A DNA stretch of 64,000 nt from Paraburkholderia bannensis (lineage in GTDB: Bacteria; Pseudomonadota; Gammaproteobacteria; Burkholderiales; Burkholderiaceae): NCBI RefSeq assembly GCF_014200455.1, contig NZ_JACHBW010000008.1, positions 62,001 to 126,000 of the forward strand, given 5' to 3'. Below the pieces are notes generated by a model. The model was not told the origin of the DNA and did not search any database. It was given only the letters and a program-made list of their open reading frames with translations. The position numbers and the translations under genes were made by a program. Below are positions 1 to 7,855 of this stretch, one piece after another (position 1 is the stretch's first letter; every line of letters starts with the position of its first letter).

Positions 1-604
1 TATTCATGATGTCCTGCGGCACCGCCTCCATCATCGCCGTCGCAAGGTAGCCGGGCGATACCGTATTAACGGTCACGCCGCGTTTAGCGACTTCAAGTGC
101 AAGCGACATCGTGAAACCATGAATCCCGGCTTTTGCCGCGGCATAGTTCGTCTGCCCGAGCGCGCCTCGTGAGCCATTCACGGAACCTATATTGACGATT
201 CGCCCGAAGCCCTGCTCCACCATGCCTGGCAGGAAAGGTTTCGTGAGATTGAAAAGGCTGTCGAGGTCCGTGCGCAGCACCGTATCCCAGTCGGGCTTGG
301 TCAGTTTCAGGAAACTCGCATCTCGGGTGACCCCCGCATTGTTGATGAGGACATCGACCCCATCGAATTTCGCCACCGCCTTGCGCGCGCACTCGATGCA
401 CGAATCGTAGCTCGATACGTCGAGTTCCAGAGCATGAAACGTCCGCCCGGCTTGCTGTTCGTGATTCAGCCATGTCGCGACATGGTCGTTGTGCTCCGAA
501 TGCGATACGACAACGGTCATACCCGCGTCATATAACCTGCGGCTGATGGCTGCGCCTAGTCCACCCATGCCGCCGCTGATGAATGCAACCCGGTCTTTGC
601 GCAT
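1..604 (-). CDS. phbB: Acetoacetyl-CoA reductase (SDR family), 3'-truncated by window edge
   Basis: Short-chain dehydrogenase that by family would reduce acetoacetyl-CoA to 3-hydroxybutyryl-CoA with NADPH for polyhydroxybutyrate synthesis in the cytoplasm. The 201 visible residues show the cofactor motif GGMGGLG at 11-17, the NNAG motif at 88-91, and the catalytic set Ser141, Tyr154 and Lys158 (YAAAK). The start is ATG at 604, with GGAGAG a few bases upstream. The reading frame is open to base 1, so the C-terminal part lies outside the window. An FNR-type box at 690-703, with TATAGT on the same strand 31 bp nearer the gene, suggests anaerobic induction. FabG-like 3-oxoacyl-ACP reductase is the main alternative, but the overall sequence reads as PhbB type. 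Confidence 0.9.
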   Translation of the reverse strand, partial: MRKDRVAFISGGMGGLGAAISRRLYDAGMTVVVSHSEHNDHVATWLNHEQQAGRTFHALELDVSSYDSCIECARKAVAKFDGVDVLINNAGVTRDASFLKLTKPDWDTVLRTDLDSLFNLTKPFLPGMVEQGFGRIVNIGSVNGSRGALGQTNYAAAKAGIHGFTMSLALEVAKRGVTVNTVSPGYLATAMMEAVPQDIMN

Positions 605-689
605 CGCGCTCTCCTTTCGTACGGTGGCCCGGGCGCGAATCGGCTCGGGAAAACATCGCTTCACTATACGAACGGCTCCTTGTCCGCGC

Positions 690-703
690 TTGATATGCAT
701 CAA
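690..703 (-). promoter_or_regulatory. FNR/Anr-type box upstream of phbB
   Basis: TTGATATGCATCAA is a perfect palindromic match to the FNR consensus TTGAT-N4-ATCAA. Its centre is about 92 bp upstream of the phbB start. TATAGT on the minus strand (663-668) is centred 31 bp from the box centre, close to class II FNR promoter geometry. An FNR protein is encoded at 12332 in the same locus. Confidence 0.8.
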
Positions 704-746
704 CTGATGCCGGGCCCATCGGCCTGCGTGTGCTGATCAGATCGGA

Positions 747-760
747 TTGATTCGGGTCAA
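747..760. promoter_or_regulatory. Second FNR-type box in the phbB/nitroreductase intergenic region
   Basis: TTGATTCGGGTCAA matches the FNR consensus at 9 of the 10 conserved positions. It is 57 bp centre-to-centre from the first box, between divergent reading frames. It may have driven the now-broken nitroreductase gene to its right. No convincing -10 was seen at the expected distance on either strand, so its current role is uncertain. Confidence 0.6.
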
Positions 761-890
761 CTGCAATCGGTCGATCGACCCTGCACTGGCTCGCATGCAG
801 AAGACGCTTCCAGATTGATGATTCCGGCCCCGCCTGTTTCCCGCGATCGACACCTGGCGCGTGCCGCGCGTCGTAGAGGTGCCAATCACC

Positions 891-1396
891 ATGCTCGATA
901 CTACGCAGGCGTGCGCATCTGACGTTGCATGCAGCGAACCCGCCGACGACAGTCTGCGTTACGCCTTGCGTCAGGCAACACTTGCTCCGTCGAGCCATAA
1001 CAACCAGCCGTGGCATGCACGGGCGATGCGGCCACGCGCGAGGCAATGGCTGATCTCGTCGCTGAAGGCGATAGATGCCAGTTCGGCAACCCAGGTTTCA
1101 GACGCGAACTTTGTCCATCAGCGCCGAACCGGCGACAGCATGCCAGCCCATGCCGCCGGACTGGGCGCCCTGCTCGACTTCGCCACGCCACTCGCTGCTT
1201 CGGCGATCCGGACGTTCGATATCGGCGACGGCGTCGCTGCAACTCATCGGAACCTGGCGGCGGGATCGCCTCTGTTGTGTGCATTGCGACAGGCATAGAC
1301 GACGCTCACGCCTTTGCGCAGATCCTGCTGCGCATTGGACACGGTACGCCCGACGGCCCATCGCCACGCCGCCCGCTGAGCGACGTCGTATCGTGA
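891..1396 (+). pseudogene. Nitroreductase-family pseudogene (Acg-like), deleted and frameshifted
   Basis: The first frame encodes a typical N-terminus, with LRYALRQATLAPSSHNNQPW near residues 22-41 as in the large (~330 aa) Acg-type nitroreductases. It continues through RTFDIGDGVAA and the segment ending GSPLLCALRQA, then stops at 1298. The family's C-terminal signature resumes in a different frame at about 1311-1396 (FAQILLRIGHGTPDGPSPRRPL, shown split here across two halves). About 170 codons remain of roughly 330, so at least one internal deletion and a frameshift are present. A good terminator at 1454-1483 still follows. In lxa-like loci intact nitroreductases are FNR-regulated; here the gene appears dead. 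Confidence 0.75.
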
Positions 1397-1453
1397 CCAA
1401 TGCGGAGATAGTGTTGGCGCGGTGAACCTTGGCCCTGAGGTACGCGTGGTTTT

Positions 1454-1483
1454 ACGGCGCCTTGTACGGTGCCGTCTTTTTTT
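1454..1483 (+). terminator. Rho-independent terminator after the nitroreductase pseudogene
   Basis: The stem ACGGCGCC / GGTGCCGT (one G-U pair) with a 6-nt loop TTGTAC is followed directly by CTTTTTTT. It lies 58 bp after the pseudogene's last stop and before the FNR box of the next gene, so it would insulate the cytochrome c promoter. Confidence 0.8.
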
Positions 1484-1513
1484 GCAAGCCGCCCGTACGC
1501 GCGCCATGCCCAT

Positions 1514-1527
1514 TTGACACATATCAA
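1514..1527 (+). promoter_or_regulatory. FNR-type box upstream of the cytochrome c gene
   Basis: TTGACACATATCAA matches the FNR consensus at 9 of 10 positions. CACTAT at 1549-1554 is centred about 31 bp downstream and fits a -10 element for a class II FNR promoter. The cytochrome c start follows at 1606. Confidence 0.7.
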
Positions 1528-1605
1528 CGGCACAGAGCCAATGCCTGACACTATGAACTGATGACTCTCCCCTCCAGTTCCCCGATTGATTCCAGGAGAT
1601 GCTCG

Positions 1606-2001
1606 ATGTCGCCTACCCCGCTTACGGTTGCAACTGCTCCAGCAACGCTGTCGCCCATGTCGCGCTCCGCCCTGATCCTCATTCACGCTGTAGCATCATG
1701 CGCAATGGCGTTGCATGGCGATATCGCACATGCACAGGTTCCCGAACCGACCGCACTTGTCGACCAGCAACACTGCATGTTCTGTCACACGTCGGACGCG
1801 CCGTTTCTTGCGCCGTCGTTCCGCCAGATTGCACAACGCTACCGCGACAAACCCGACGCACGCTTCATGCTTGAAGACAAACTGCGGCACGGCGGCAAGG
1901 TGCATTGGGGCGATATGGCCATGCCATTACCTGAGGATCGCGGTGGCCCGCTTTCCGCCGAGGACGCGCATACACTTGTCCAGTGGGTATTGAGCCAGTA
2001 G
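1606..2001 (+). CDS. Small periplasmic c-type cytochrome
   Basis: A 131-residue monoheme cytochrome c. An N-terminal export signal (hydrophobic stretch about 21-43 ending AHAQ) is followed by the heme-binding motif C57-M-F-C60-H61. Met104 or Met106 (WGDMAMP) is the likely sixth ligand. Such proteins carry electrons in the periplasm; the redox partner is unknown. The ATG at 1606 was chosen because AGGAG sits 8 bp upstream (1594-1598). An ATG at 1561 has no ribosome-binding site, and the one at 1657 would shorten the leader. The FNR box at 1514 suggests expression under low oxygen. Confidence 0.8.
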   Translation: MSPTPLTVATAPATLSPMSRSALILIHAVASCAMALHGDIAHAQVPEPTALVDQQHCMFCHTSDAPFLAPSFRQIAQRYRDKPDARFMLEDKLRHGGKVHWGDMAMPLPEDRGGPLSAEDAHTLVQWVLSQ

Positions 2002-2078
2002 TTCAAGCTGCTGGCTCACTTGATACGGGCGGCGCGCATACACCACCCGCATCGCGAAAGAGCGGAGTGCGCACCCGA

Positions 2079-2318
2079 CTACATTTCGAACGCGTGGCGA
2101 AGTTTCAGATCGACCCACACCATGCCTTCGCGCAAGCCTTCCAGCAGGGCATCACGCTCGGTTTCGAAAGTCAGGTGATGCGTGAACGTATGCGTGGCGT
2201 GTTGCGCCGCCTCTTCATGCGAAACAACGATCTCGCACGAGAAACCTCCTTCGGATGCGGGTGACGTATGGGCGTCAACGCTCCAGCCTGTCGTGTCGAT
2301 ATGTCCATTGAGTGTCAC
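2079..2318 (-). CDS. Small conserved-type hypothetical protein
   Basis: A 79-residue soluble, acidic and histidine-rich protein of unknown function. It contains segments such as GGFSCEIVVSHEE and a closing stretch rich in Glu and Leu. No signal peptide or membrane segment is visible. A GTG start at 2318 is preferred because AAGGAG (2328-2333) is spaced correctly for it. An upstream in-frame ATG at 2342 lies inside a 13-bp direct repeat and has no ribosome-binding site. It lies 55 bp downstream of the alcohol dehydrogenase gene on the same strand, so it is probably co-transcribed with it. Confidence 0.6.
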   Translation of the reverse strand: MTLNGHIDTTGWSVDAHTSPASEGGFSCEIVVSHEEAAQHATHTFTHHLTFETERDALLEGLREGMVWVDLKLRHAFEM

Positions 2319-2336
2319 AGTGTCGATCTCCTTGTT

Positions 2337-2363
2337 GAGCACGCCAACTTGAGCACGCCAACT
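2337..2363. repeat. 13-bp tandem direct repeat
   Basis: GAGCACGCCAACT occurs twice with one base between copies, between the small hypothetical gene and the alcohol dehydrogenase stop codon. It looks like a slippage duplication. Confidence 0.8.
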
Positions 2364-2373
2364 CGCTCGCGCA

Positions 2374-3411
2374 TTAGATCTCGATGATCACTTTCAGCGC
2401 GTGCGTATCGGCAGCGTGAGAGAAAGTCTCGTAGGCCTTCGTCATCTCTTCGAACGCAAAGCGATGAGTAATCAGTCGACTGGGATCAAGGCGGCCCGCG
2501 CACACTGTCTTGAGCAGCATCGGTGTACTAACCGTGTCGACCAGCCGAGTTGTGATCGTGACGTTACGATCCCAGAGCTTGTCGAGGAAAATCGAGGCCG
2601 GTACGCCATGCACGCCAACGTTCGCAATGACCCCGCCCGGAGCCACGAGTTGCTGGCAAAGCTCGAATGTCGCCGGCACGCCAACGGCCTCGACGGCACA
2701 GTCCACCCCTGCGCCGTCAGTGAGTGTCTTCACGGCATCGGCGACATCGCCCGTGCGCGGATCGAAGCAAGCTGTGGCGCCAAACCGCTTCGCGCACGCG
2801 AGGCGATTGGCATCCATGTCGATCATGATGATCTGTGACGGCGAATAGAACTGCGCGGTCAGCAACGCGGCGAGACCAATGGGGCCCGCGCCGACGATGG
2901 CAACCGTGCTACCGGGCGCCACCTTGCCATTGAGCACGCCGCACTCGAAGCCCGTCGGCAGGATGTCGGATAGCATGACGAGCGCTGACTCGTCGAGACC
3001 CGCCGGGATCCGGTACAGGCTCGTCTGCGCGTGTGGTGTGCGGACATATTCGGCCTGCGTTCCGTCGATGCGATTTCCCAGAATCCAGCCGCCTGTCTTG
3101 CAGTGCGAGTACATGCCGCGGCGGCAGTATTCGCACTGACCACAGCTCGATATGCACGACACCAGTACGTGGTCGCCTGGCTTGAGCGTCGATACGCCGC
3201 TGCCAATTTCGTGCACCACGCCAACACCTTCATGGCCGAGAATACGCCCCGGCTCGCAACTGGGCACATCACCCTTGAGGATATGGAGATCGGTTCCGCA
3301 GATCGTCGTCTTCGACATCCTGACGATCGCATCGCTAGGTCCCTGCAAGGTGGGCATCGGGCAGGTCTGAAGCGCGAACTTGCCGGGACCGTTGTAGACC
3401 AGGGCTTTCAT
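2374..3411 (-). CDS. Zinc-dependent alcohol dehydrogenase (MDR family)
   Basis: A 345-residue medium-chain dehydrogenase. Catalytic-zinc residues are visible in ICGTDLHI (Cys38) and GHE near 59-61. The structural-zinc cysteines lie in CISSCGQCEYCRRGMYSHC, and the NAD(P) motif GAGPIG is near 173-178. By family it oxidises a secondary or polyol alcohol, or reduces the matching carbonyl; the substrate is not readable. The start at 3411 is supported by GGAGGAAAC just upstream; a longer in-frame reading to 3483 lacks a ribosome-binding site. It lies 154 bp after the CBS-BON gene on the same strand, so it may share the FNR promoter at 4321. Confidence 0.85.
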   Translation of the reverse strand: MKALVYNGPGKFALQTCPMPTLQGPSDAIVRMSKTTICGTDLHILKGDVPSCEPGRILGHEGVGVVHEIGSGVSTLKPGDHVLVSCISSCGQCEYCRRGMYSHCKTGGWILGNRIDGTQAEYVRTPHAQTSLYRIPAGLDESALVMLSDILPTGFECGVLNGKVAPGSTVAIVGAGPIGLAALLTAQFYSPSQIIMIDMDANRLACAKRFGATACFDPRTGDVADAVKTLTDGAGVDCAVEAVGVPATFELCQQLVAPGGVIANVGVHGVPASIFLDKLWDRNVTITTRLVDTVSTPMLLKTVCAGRLDPSRLITHRFAFEEMTKAYETFSHAADTHALKVIIEI

Positions 3412-3565
3412 GTTTCCTCCGCGAAATTCTGCCCCCTGTCGCCGCGAAGACGACCGCCTGCGCGTGCATAAAAAGCAGGGCAATGGTCAAATGATGGAAT
3501 GCAGAACCCGGGTGCCCGGTCGTGGCGCTACCGGCTGGCCAACGAATCGGCCAAAGCATCGGCCG

Positions 3566-4255
3566 TCACATCGGCGTGAAATAAGTTGGGTAGCCCAGGT
3601 GATCTTCTACGCCCTTGACGCCGATCACCCGCTCCGCGCTGACGCAAATCGCCCTGCGCTCTTCTTCCGAGGTGACCGTACCCCAAAGATGGACGATGCC
3701 ATCCTTTACCACCACATCTTCCGCAGCCATTGCCCAGCGATGGCCGCTGAGCACCTGCACGACGTGCTGGCGCAGCGCTTCGTCGGAAGCCAGTGCGTCT
3801 GACGGACCTTGAGCAGCACGCGCGAGTGCCTGCACGAGATTGGAACGGCTCACGATCCCGAGCACCTTGCCGTCCACGACCACGGGCACGCGCTTGATCC
3901 GATGCCGCTGCAAAAGGTCGGCCACGTCCGCGAGCGGCGTCTGAGGCAGGACGCTCACGACATTCGCCGTCATCACGTCGCTGACTTTCAGCGCATGCTC
4001 CTTGAGATATTCCGTTGCGAGCCGACGCGTCGAATAGAGAAACTCGGCAAACCAGGAACGCTGTGGTTTGCCCGTGCCGGTTTCGACGCGATGCAGCAGA
4101 TCGCCCTCGCTCACCATGCCGGCAATTTTTCCGTCATCGCCTAGCACGGGCAGGCCGCTGATGTGATGTTTCGCCATTAGCTCGGCAACGTCGAAAACGC
4201 TCACCGAAACAGGCACCGAGATGACTTCCGTTGTCATGATGTCAGAGGCTTGCAT
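3566..4255 (-). CDS. CBS-domain pair with C-terminal BON domain
   Basis: A 229-residue cytoplasmic protein. Two CBS motifs (about residues 8-60 and 94-145; GLPVLGDDGKIAGMVSEGDLL and RVPVVVDGKVLGIVSRSNL are their cores) form a Bateman module that usually binds adenine nucleotides. A BON domain follows at about 155-222 (VVVKDGIVHLWGTVTSEEER). The combination suggests an energy-sensing regulatory or membrane-associated protein; the target is unknown. An FNR box (4321-4334) precedes it, with CTAGAT on the same strand 30 bp nearer the gene. Confidence 0.85.
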   Translation of the reverse strand: MQASDIMTTEVISVPVSVSVFDVAELMAKHHISGLPVLGDDGKIAGMVSEGDLLHRVETGTGKPQRSWFAEFLYSTRRLATEYLKEHALKVSDVMTANVVSVLPQTPLADVADLLQRHRIKRVPVVVDGKVLGIVSRSNLVQALARAAQGPSDALASDEALRQHVVQVLSGHRWAMAAEDVVVKDGIVHLWGTVTSEEERRAICVSAERVIGVKGVEDHLGYPTYFTPM

Positions 4256-4320
4256 GAGCGTGCTCCCAAGGTCGAATGGATTTGTTATCGACCAATCTAG
4301 CCGTCAAGGCTCATTTGCAA

Positions 4321-4334
4321 TTGACCTCGATCAA
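4321..4334 (-). promoter_or_regulatory. FNR-type box upstream of the CBS-BON gene
   Basis: TTGACCTCGATCAA matches the FNR consensus at 9 of 10 positions. It is centred about 72 bp upstream of the CBS-BON start. CTAGAT (4295-4300, minus strand) sits about 30 bp nearer the gene and can act as the -10. The box overlaps the end of the NRAMP remnant frame. Confidence 0.7.
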
Positions 4335-4534
4335 CCGATTCCGGCAAAGTCCAATGCGTAACCAGCATCGCAATGGCGCCTCGGTACATGGGCGGTGAAC
4401 TGCACCGCCACGTAGGTGAGGAGCGAAAGCGTCAGCCACTTCAGAAAGCGCATGTATCGGTGATAAGGGACGAAGACCTGCAATGCCAGCGTGGCGCGTC
4501 TCCCCATCCATCGGATTCCTCCGCCGACGCTCAC
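4331..4534 (-). pseudogene. Fragment of an NRAMP-family metal transporter
   Basis: An open stretch of about 67 codons contains LQVFVPYHRYMRFLKWLTLS followed by LLTYVAVQFTAHVP. This resembles the mid-protein segment of Nramp/MntH-like divalent-metal transporters (consensus style QVFVPYxRYVxxLKWLTLxLFAYVAVVFxVHVPW). Nothing recognisable flanks it: the N-terminal half is absent and the frame loses similarity directly after HVP. An intact transporter is about 430 residues, so only about 10% remains. The match is from memory of the family pattern, not a search. Confidence 0.5.
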
Positions 4535-5181
4535 TCCACATTCAGATCGTCGACCACAGCGCCTACGCCCGGCGCGGCCCAGGCTGCGCCGCGCGCCACG
4601 GCGCGCTCCGCATAGGAATGAACGGTTCCCGATAACGTCACCGTCCCCTCGCGAACGGATACCCGGATGTGCCTTGCTTCGCGCTCGGCGTGACGGTGCA
4701 TGGCGTCCAGAATGTCTTTGCTGATCTTTGCCGGTTCGGCGAGGTGCTTCACTTCAATCTCGTTGGCAACGCTGGTTACGCCGCGCAACTGTGCGATCGC
4801 CCGCGCTGCGGCACGGCTTTGCCAGGCATAGTCGACGGTGCCTCTAAGCACGACATGGCCATGCTCGACCAGAACACGCACCGAGCCTTCGCTCACGCCA
4901 GTGGTCCACCGCAGCATGCTATGCGCGAAGTTGGCGATTTCGCCATCGCCGCGAACCTCCTCCTGCGGCAGGCGCACGGTCAGCTCGGCCAGCAGCGCTC
5001 TAACCCCGCCTACACGCTGCGCCGCCTGTTCAGCGGCGACTTTCTCGCCGAAGCTTGCAAGATGCCCTTTGAGCGTCACGACGCCCTCCTTGACCTCGAC
5101 GTCGATACTGGATGCGGCTACGCCGGGCTCCCATTCCAGTTCTTCCTCGACGTCATGCCTGATCTGCAGGTCGGATTTCAT
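4531..5181 (-). CDS. Triple BON-domain protein
   Basis: A 216-residue soluble protein with three BON repeats, each with the G-x-V-x-L-x-G core: EGVVTLKGHLASFGEK, HGHVVLRGTVDYAWQ and EGTVTLSGTVHSYAE. BON domains are thought to bind phospholipids or membranes, and proteins of this kind occur in stress loci. The ATG at 5181 follows GGTGGAGG; a GTG-type start 12 bp earlier is less good. The last codons overlap the NRAMP remnant by 4 bp. Two FNR-type sites lie upstream in the shared region with the divergent usp gene. No signal peptide is apparent, so it is probably cytoplasmic. Confidence 0.85.
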   Translation of the reverse strand: MKSDLQIRHDVEEELEWEPGVAASSIDVEVKEGVVTLKGHLASFGEKVAAEQAAQRVGGVRALLAELTVRLPQEEVRGDGEIANFAHSMLRWTTGVSEGSVRVLVEHGHVVLRGTVDYAWQSRAAARAIAQLRGVTSVANEIEVKHLAEPAKISKDILDAMHRHAEREARHIRVSVREGTVTLSGTVHSYAERAVARGAAWAAPGVGAVVDDLNVE

Positions 5182-5252
5182 TGCTGCCTCCACCAGGTTT
5201 CACAGAAATGACTCGCATGAAGCAAGCGTCGCACGGGTCAGCCGGTCTCGAC

Positions 5253-5266
5253 TGATCTGGATCAAT
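5253..5266 (-). promoter_or_regulatory. FNR-type box upstream of the BON gene
   Basis: CTGATCTGGATCAA matches the FNR consensus at 9 of 10 conserved positions. Its centre is 78 bp from the BON-protein start on the minus strand. No clear -10 was identified, so it is weaker evidence than the other boxes. Confidence 0.5.
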
Positions 5267-5355
5267 CGGCTTTTCACCTGCGGATATGCCGTCGTCGAAG
5301 GGGTACCCATGCGCACCTGAGTGGCATGGCAGCAGCGGCGGTGCTCAGCATCGCG

Positions 5356-5369
5356 TTGATTCAGGTCAA
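5356..5369 (+). promoter_or_regulatory. FNR-type box upstream of the first usp gene
   Basis: TTGATTCAGGTCAA is followed by CATAGA (5389-5394), centred exactly 29 bp downstream of the box centre. This is the spacing expected when the box sits near -41.5. The usp start is at 5445. Confidence 0.75.
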
Positions 5370-5444
5370 TCGCCGTAACGCATTGCTGCATAGACTGAAT
5401 CGCTAAATACACAGTTGGCATTTGTCTTGCCGGGAGTGTCGATC

Positions 5445-6278
5445 ATGGAGTACCGCAGCATCCTGGTTCATCTTGACAACTCCGAGCGGGCGCGAGGCTG
5501 CGTCGACATCGCGCTGCAGATCGCGCAGCAGCACGACGCGCATGTGAGCGCCCTCTGCGCGCCAGCGGCTATCGAACACCGGCTCGACTACGTGTTCACG
5601 TTTGGGACCGAATACTGGGACCGGCAAATGAGCGAAGAGGACGATCATCGACGTGCGTTGGAACACTACTTTTTGCAGCGGCTCGCAGACGCAAAACTCA
5701 AAGGCGAATGGCATACGGCACTGCAAAACGCGGAGCGGGAAATGATGGCGCGTGCGCGGTACGCCGACCTGATCGTCCTGCGTCAAAGCGATCCCGAGAA
5801 CCCCAACGCCTCGTTGGGCAACCGCTTCCAGACGCGCCTCACCCTGGCGGCGGGCCGACCGGTTCTATGGGTGCCGTACACGGGCCAGTTCCCGAGCATC
5901 GGGAAGCGGATTGTCGTTGCGTGGGATGCAGGCCAGTCGGCCACGCGCGCGCTCTACGATGCTTTGCCGTTCATGCGACAGGCGCAACAGACCTCACTCG
6001 TCACATTCACCCTCCCGAACAGTGAACGAAGCCGTATTCCGGGCGCCGACATGGGTCTCGTGCTGGCCCGCCACGGCATTCAGGTCGAGGTCGCGGCATT
6101 GCATCCGCCGCCGACGGTATCCGTCGAAGAAGCCTTGTTGTCGACCGTGCAAAAAAACGGCTGTGACCTGCTCGTGATGGGTGCCTACGGCCACGCCCGA
6201 TGGCGAGAGATTTTGCTCGGCGGCGTGACGCATGCGGTGATGGGTCTGATGCCCGTTCCAGTCCTGATGTCGCATTGA
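5445..6278 (+). CDS. Universal stress protein, tandem Usp domains
   Basis: A 277-residue protein with two UspA-like halves. The first starts YRSILVHLDNSERA; the second starts near KRIVVAWDAGQSATRA. It ends with the nucleotide-binding signature GAYGHARWREILLGGVT, matching G-x2-G-x9-G-(S/T) of ATP-binding Usp proteins. The start at 5445 has GGGAG 8 bp upstream; an earlier in-frame start at 5415 does not. Usp proteins of this kind support survival during growth arrest and anoxia. It is followed 43 bp later by a second usp gene, so the two probably form an operon driven by the FNR box at 5356. Confidence 0.9.
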   Translation: MEYRSILVHLDNSERARGCVDIALQIAQQHDAHVSALCAPAAIEHRLDYVFTFGTEYWDRQMSEEDDHRRALEHYFLQRLADAKLKGEWHTALQNAEREMMARARYADLIVLRQSDPENPNASLGNRFQTRLTLAAGRPVLWVPYTGQFPSIGKRIVVAWDAGQSATRALYDALPFMRQAQQTSLVTFTLPNSERSRIPGADMGLVLARHGIQVEVAALHPPPTVSVEEALLSTVQKNGCDLLVMGAYGHARWREILLGGVTHAVMGLMPVPVLMSH

Positions 6279-6321
6279 ATGCGCAAGACGGATCTGCACA
6301 ACAGTCCGGAGGAACCTGGCT

Positions 6322-7128
6322 ATGAGTTACAAGAGTCTGCTTGTGCACCTTGACGATACCGACCGATGCGCGGTGCGCGTGGCACTCGCACTTGATCTCG
6401 CCGAGCGCTTCGACGCCCATCTCGTCGGGCTATTTTTGCCCCTTTCGCGTTTCAGCGACACCGATGATGCACGCGCGGCGGAACAACGCCGGGCCAATGC
6501 GCATATGAGCTTTCTCGGCGCCGCCGAGCGCGCGGCACGGATCGTCGAATGGCGCGCCCCCGAGCCTGCCGATCTGCCGGTGGCGACGCGCCATGCACGA
6601 CACGCCGACCTCCTCGTGCTCGGTCAGGATGACCCGCAAAACAGGATGATCAATGGCGCCGCACATTTCGTCGCCGACCTGTTGATGACATGTGCGCGCC
6701 CCGCCGTCATCGTGCCGTATGCAGGCGCATTTGCCTCATTCGGACAGAATGTCCTGATTGCCTGGGACGGCAGCCGCGAGGCGGCGCGCGCGGCCTCAGA
6801 CGCGTTGCCGCTTCTGGCGCATGCACAGTACGTTTCGCTCGCGGTCGTCGCACCGCCCCGCAGTCCCGATCTCGCTCGCGCGACCAGCGCCGCAATCGAT
6901 GCTGCGGGATGGCTCGAACGCCACGGCGTCAGCGCATCATTCCACGAAAGTGTCTGCGAACATCGTTTCGAAGCCGGCGCGACCTTGCTTAGCCGCGCAA
7001 GTGATGTAAACGCCGATCTGTTGGTGGCGGGCGCATGGGCTCACTCGAATCTGCACGAACGGGTGCTGGGCGGCGTCACGCGTACGCTGCTGGAGTCGAT
7101 GACACTGCCGGTTCTCATGTCCCATTGA
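6322..7128 (+). CDS. Universal stress protein, tandem Usp domains
   Basis: A 268-residue paralogue of the preceding Usp with the same two-domain layout: an N-terminal SYKSLLVHLDDTDRCA strand and a second half beginning QNVLIAWDGSREAARA. The C-terminal motif GAWAHSNLHERVLGGVTRTLL has Ala in place of the second Gly of the ATP loop (G-A-W-A against G-A-Y-G), so nucleotide binding may be altered. GGAGGAACC precedes the ATG. It is likely in one transcript with the upstream usp gene. Confidence 0.9.
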   Translation: MSYKSLLVHLDDTDRCAVRVALALDLAERFDAHLVGLFLPLSRFSDTDDARAAEQRRANAHMSFLGAAERAARIVEWRAPEPADLPVATRHARHADLLVLGQDDPQNRMINGAAHFVADLLMTCARPAVIVPYAGAFASFGQNVLIAWDGSREAARAASDALPLLAHAQYVSLAVVAPPRSPDLARATSAAIDAAGWLERHGVSASFHESVCEHRFEAGATLLSRASDVNADLLVAGAWAHSNLHERVLGGVTRTLLESMTLPVLMSH

Positions 7129-7282
7129 AGCAGCGCCCCTTGGCGCCAGATCTGCGCCCTCTGCTGCTGGATGATTTTGGGCTTAACCTCACGCTTAAAT
7201 TCAGGCCCTTAATCTAACGTTAAGCTCCGGCCTTTTAGAATCCCGTTTTTCGACCGGCTTATTTTCACAGGAGAGACTCGCC

Positions 7283-7813
7283 ATGCACGCTGCCGCCAAT
7301 ACGCGCTACGACACGACTGCACGACTGCTCCATTGGCTCGTCGTCCTGCTGGTTGCGGCCCAGTTCGTGATTGGCTGGACGATGCCCGACGTGCACCGCG
7401 ATACGAAGCCCATCGGCGAGATCGCGTGGCACCTGGGCGTGGGAACCGCGCTCCTCGCCGTCATGGCATGTCGCATCGCGTGGCGCGCCACTCACCAGCC
7501 GCCGCCGCAAAACCTGCCCAAAGCAATACGCGCGATTTCCGCCCTTACGCACGGCGCTCTCTACATCCTTTTGCTCGCGGTGCCGTTGCTTGGGTGGATT
7601 AATGCATCGTCGCGCGCGTGGGCCGTCAAGCTGGGCGGCCTCGCGGCGCTTCCTTCTCTTTCACCAGCCGGCTCGGCGTTCGGACATTCGATGGGCGATG
7701 TGCACAGCGCGCTCGCATGGGCACTCCTGGTGCTGATTGGCTTGCACATCGCTGGGGCGCTTTACCATCGCTTTGTACTCGGCGACAGGGTGTTACAGCG
7801 CATGATGCCGTGA
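7283..7813 (+). CDS. Cytochrome b561-type membrane protein
   Basis: A 176-residue integral membrane protein with four predicted helices. Histidines are placed as in bacterial cytochrome b561: RLLHW near residue 17, AWHLG near 49, SMGDVHSALAW, and LIGLHIAGALYH near the end. The family binds two b hemes and shuttles electrons between quinol and periplasmic acceptors, often as a superoxide or quinone oxidoreductase. The start is set by CAGGAGAGACTCGCC before the ATG. The 154-bp gap from the usp gene has several TTAA-containing repeats but no FNR box that I could find. Confidence 0.85.
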   Translation: MHAAANTRYDTTARLLHWLVVLLVAAQFVIGWTMPDVHRDTKPIGEIAWHLGVGTALLAVMACRIAWRATHQPPPQNLPKAIRAISALTHGALYILLLAVPLLGWINASSRAWAVKLGGLAALPSLSPAGSAFGHSMGDVHSALAWALLVLIGLHIAGALYHRFVLGDRVLQRMMP

Positions 7814-7855
7814 GGCGTTTCGCTCGCCCGCATGGCGCAATGCGAGGAGGACATG

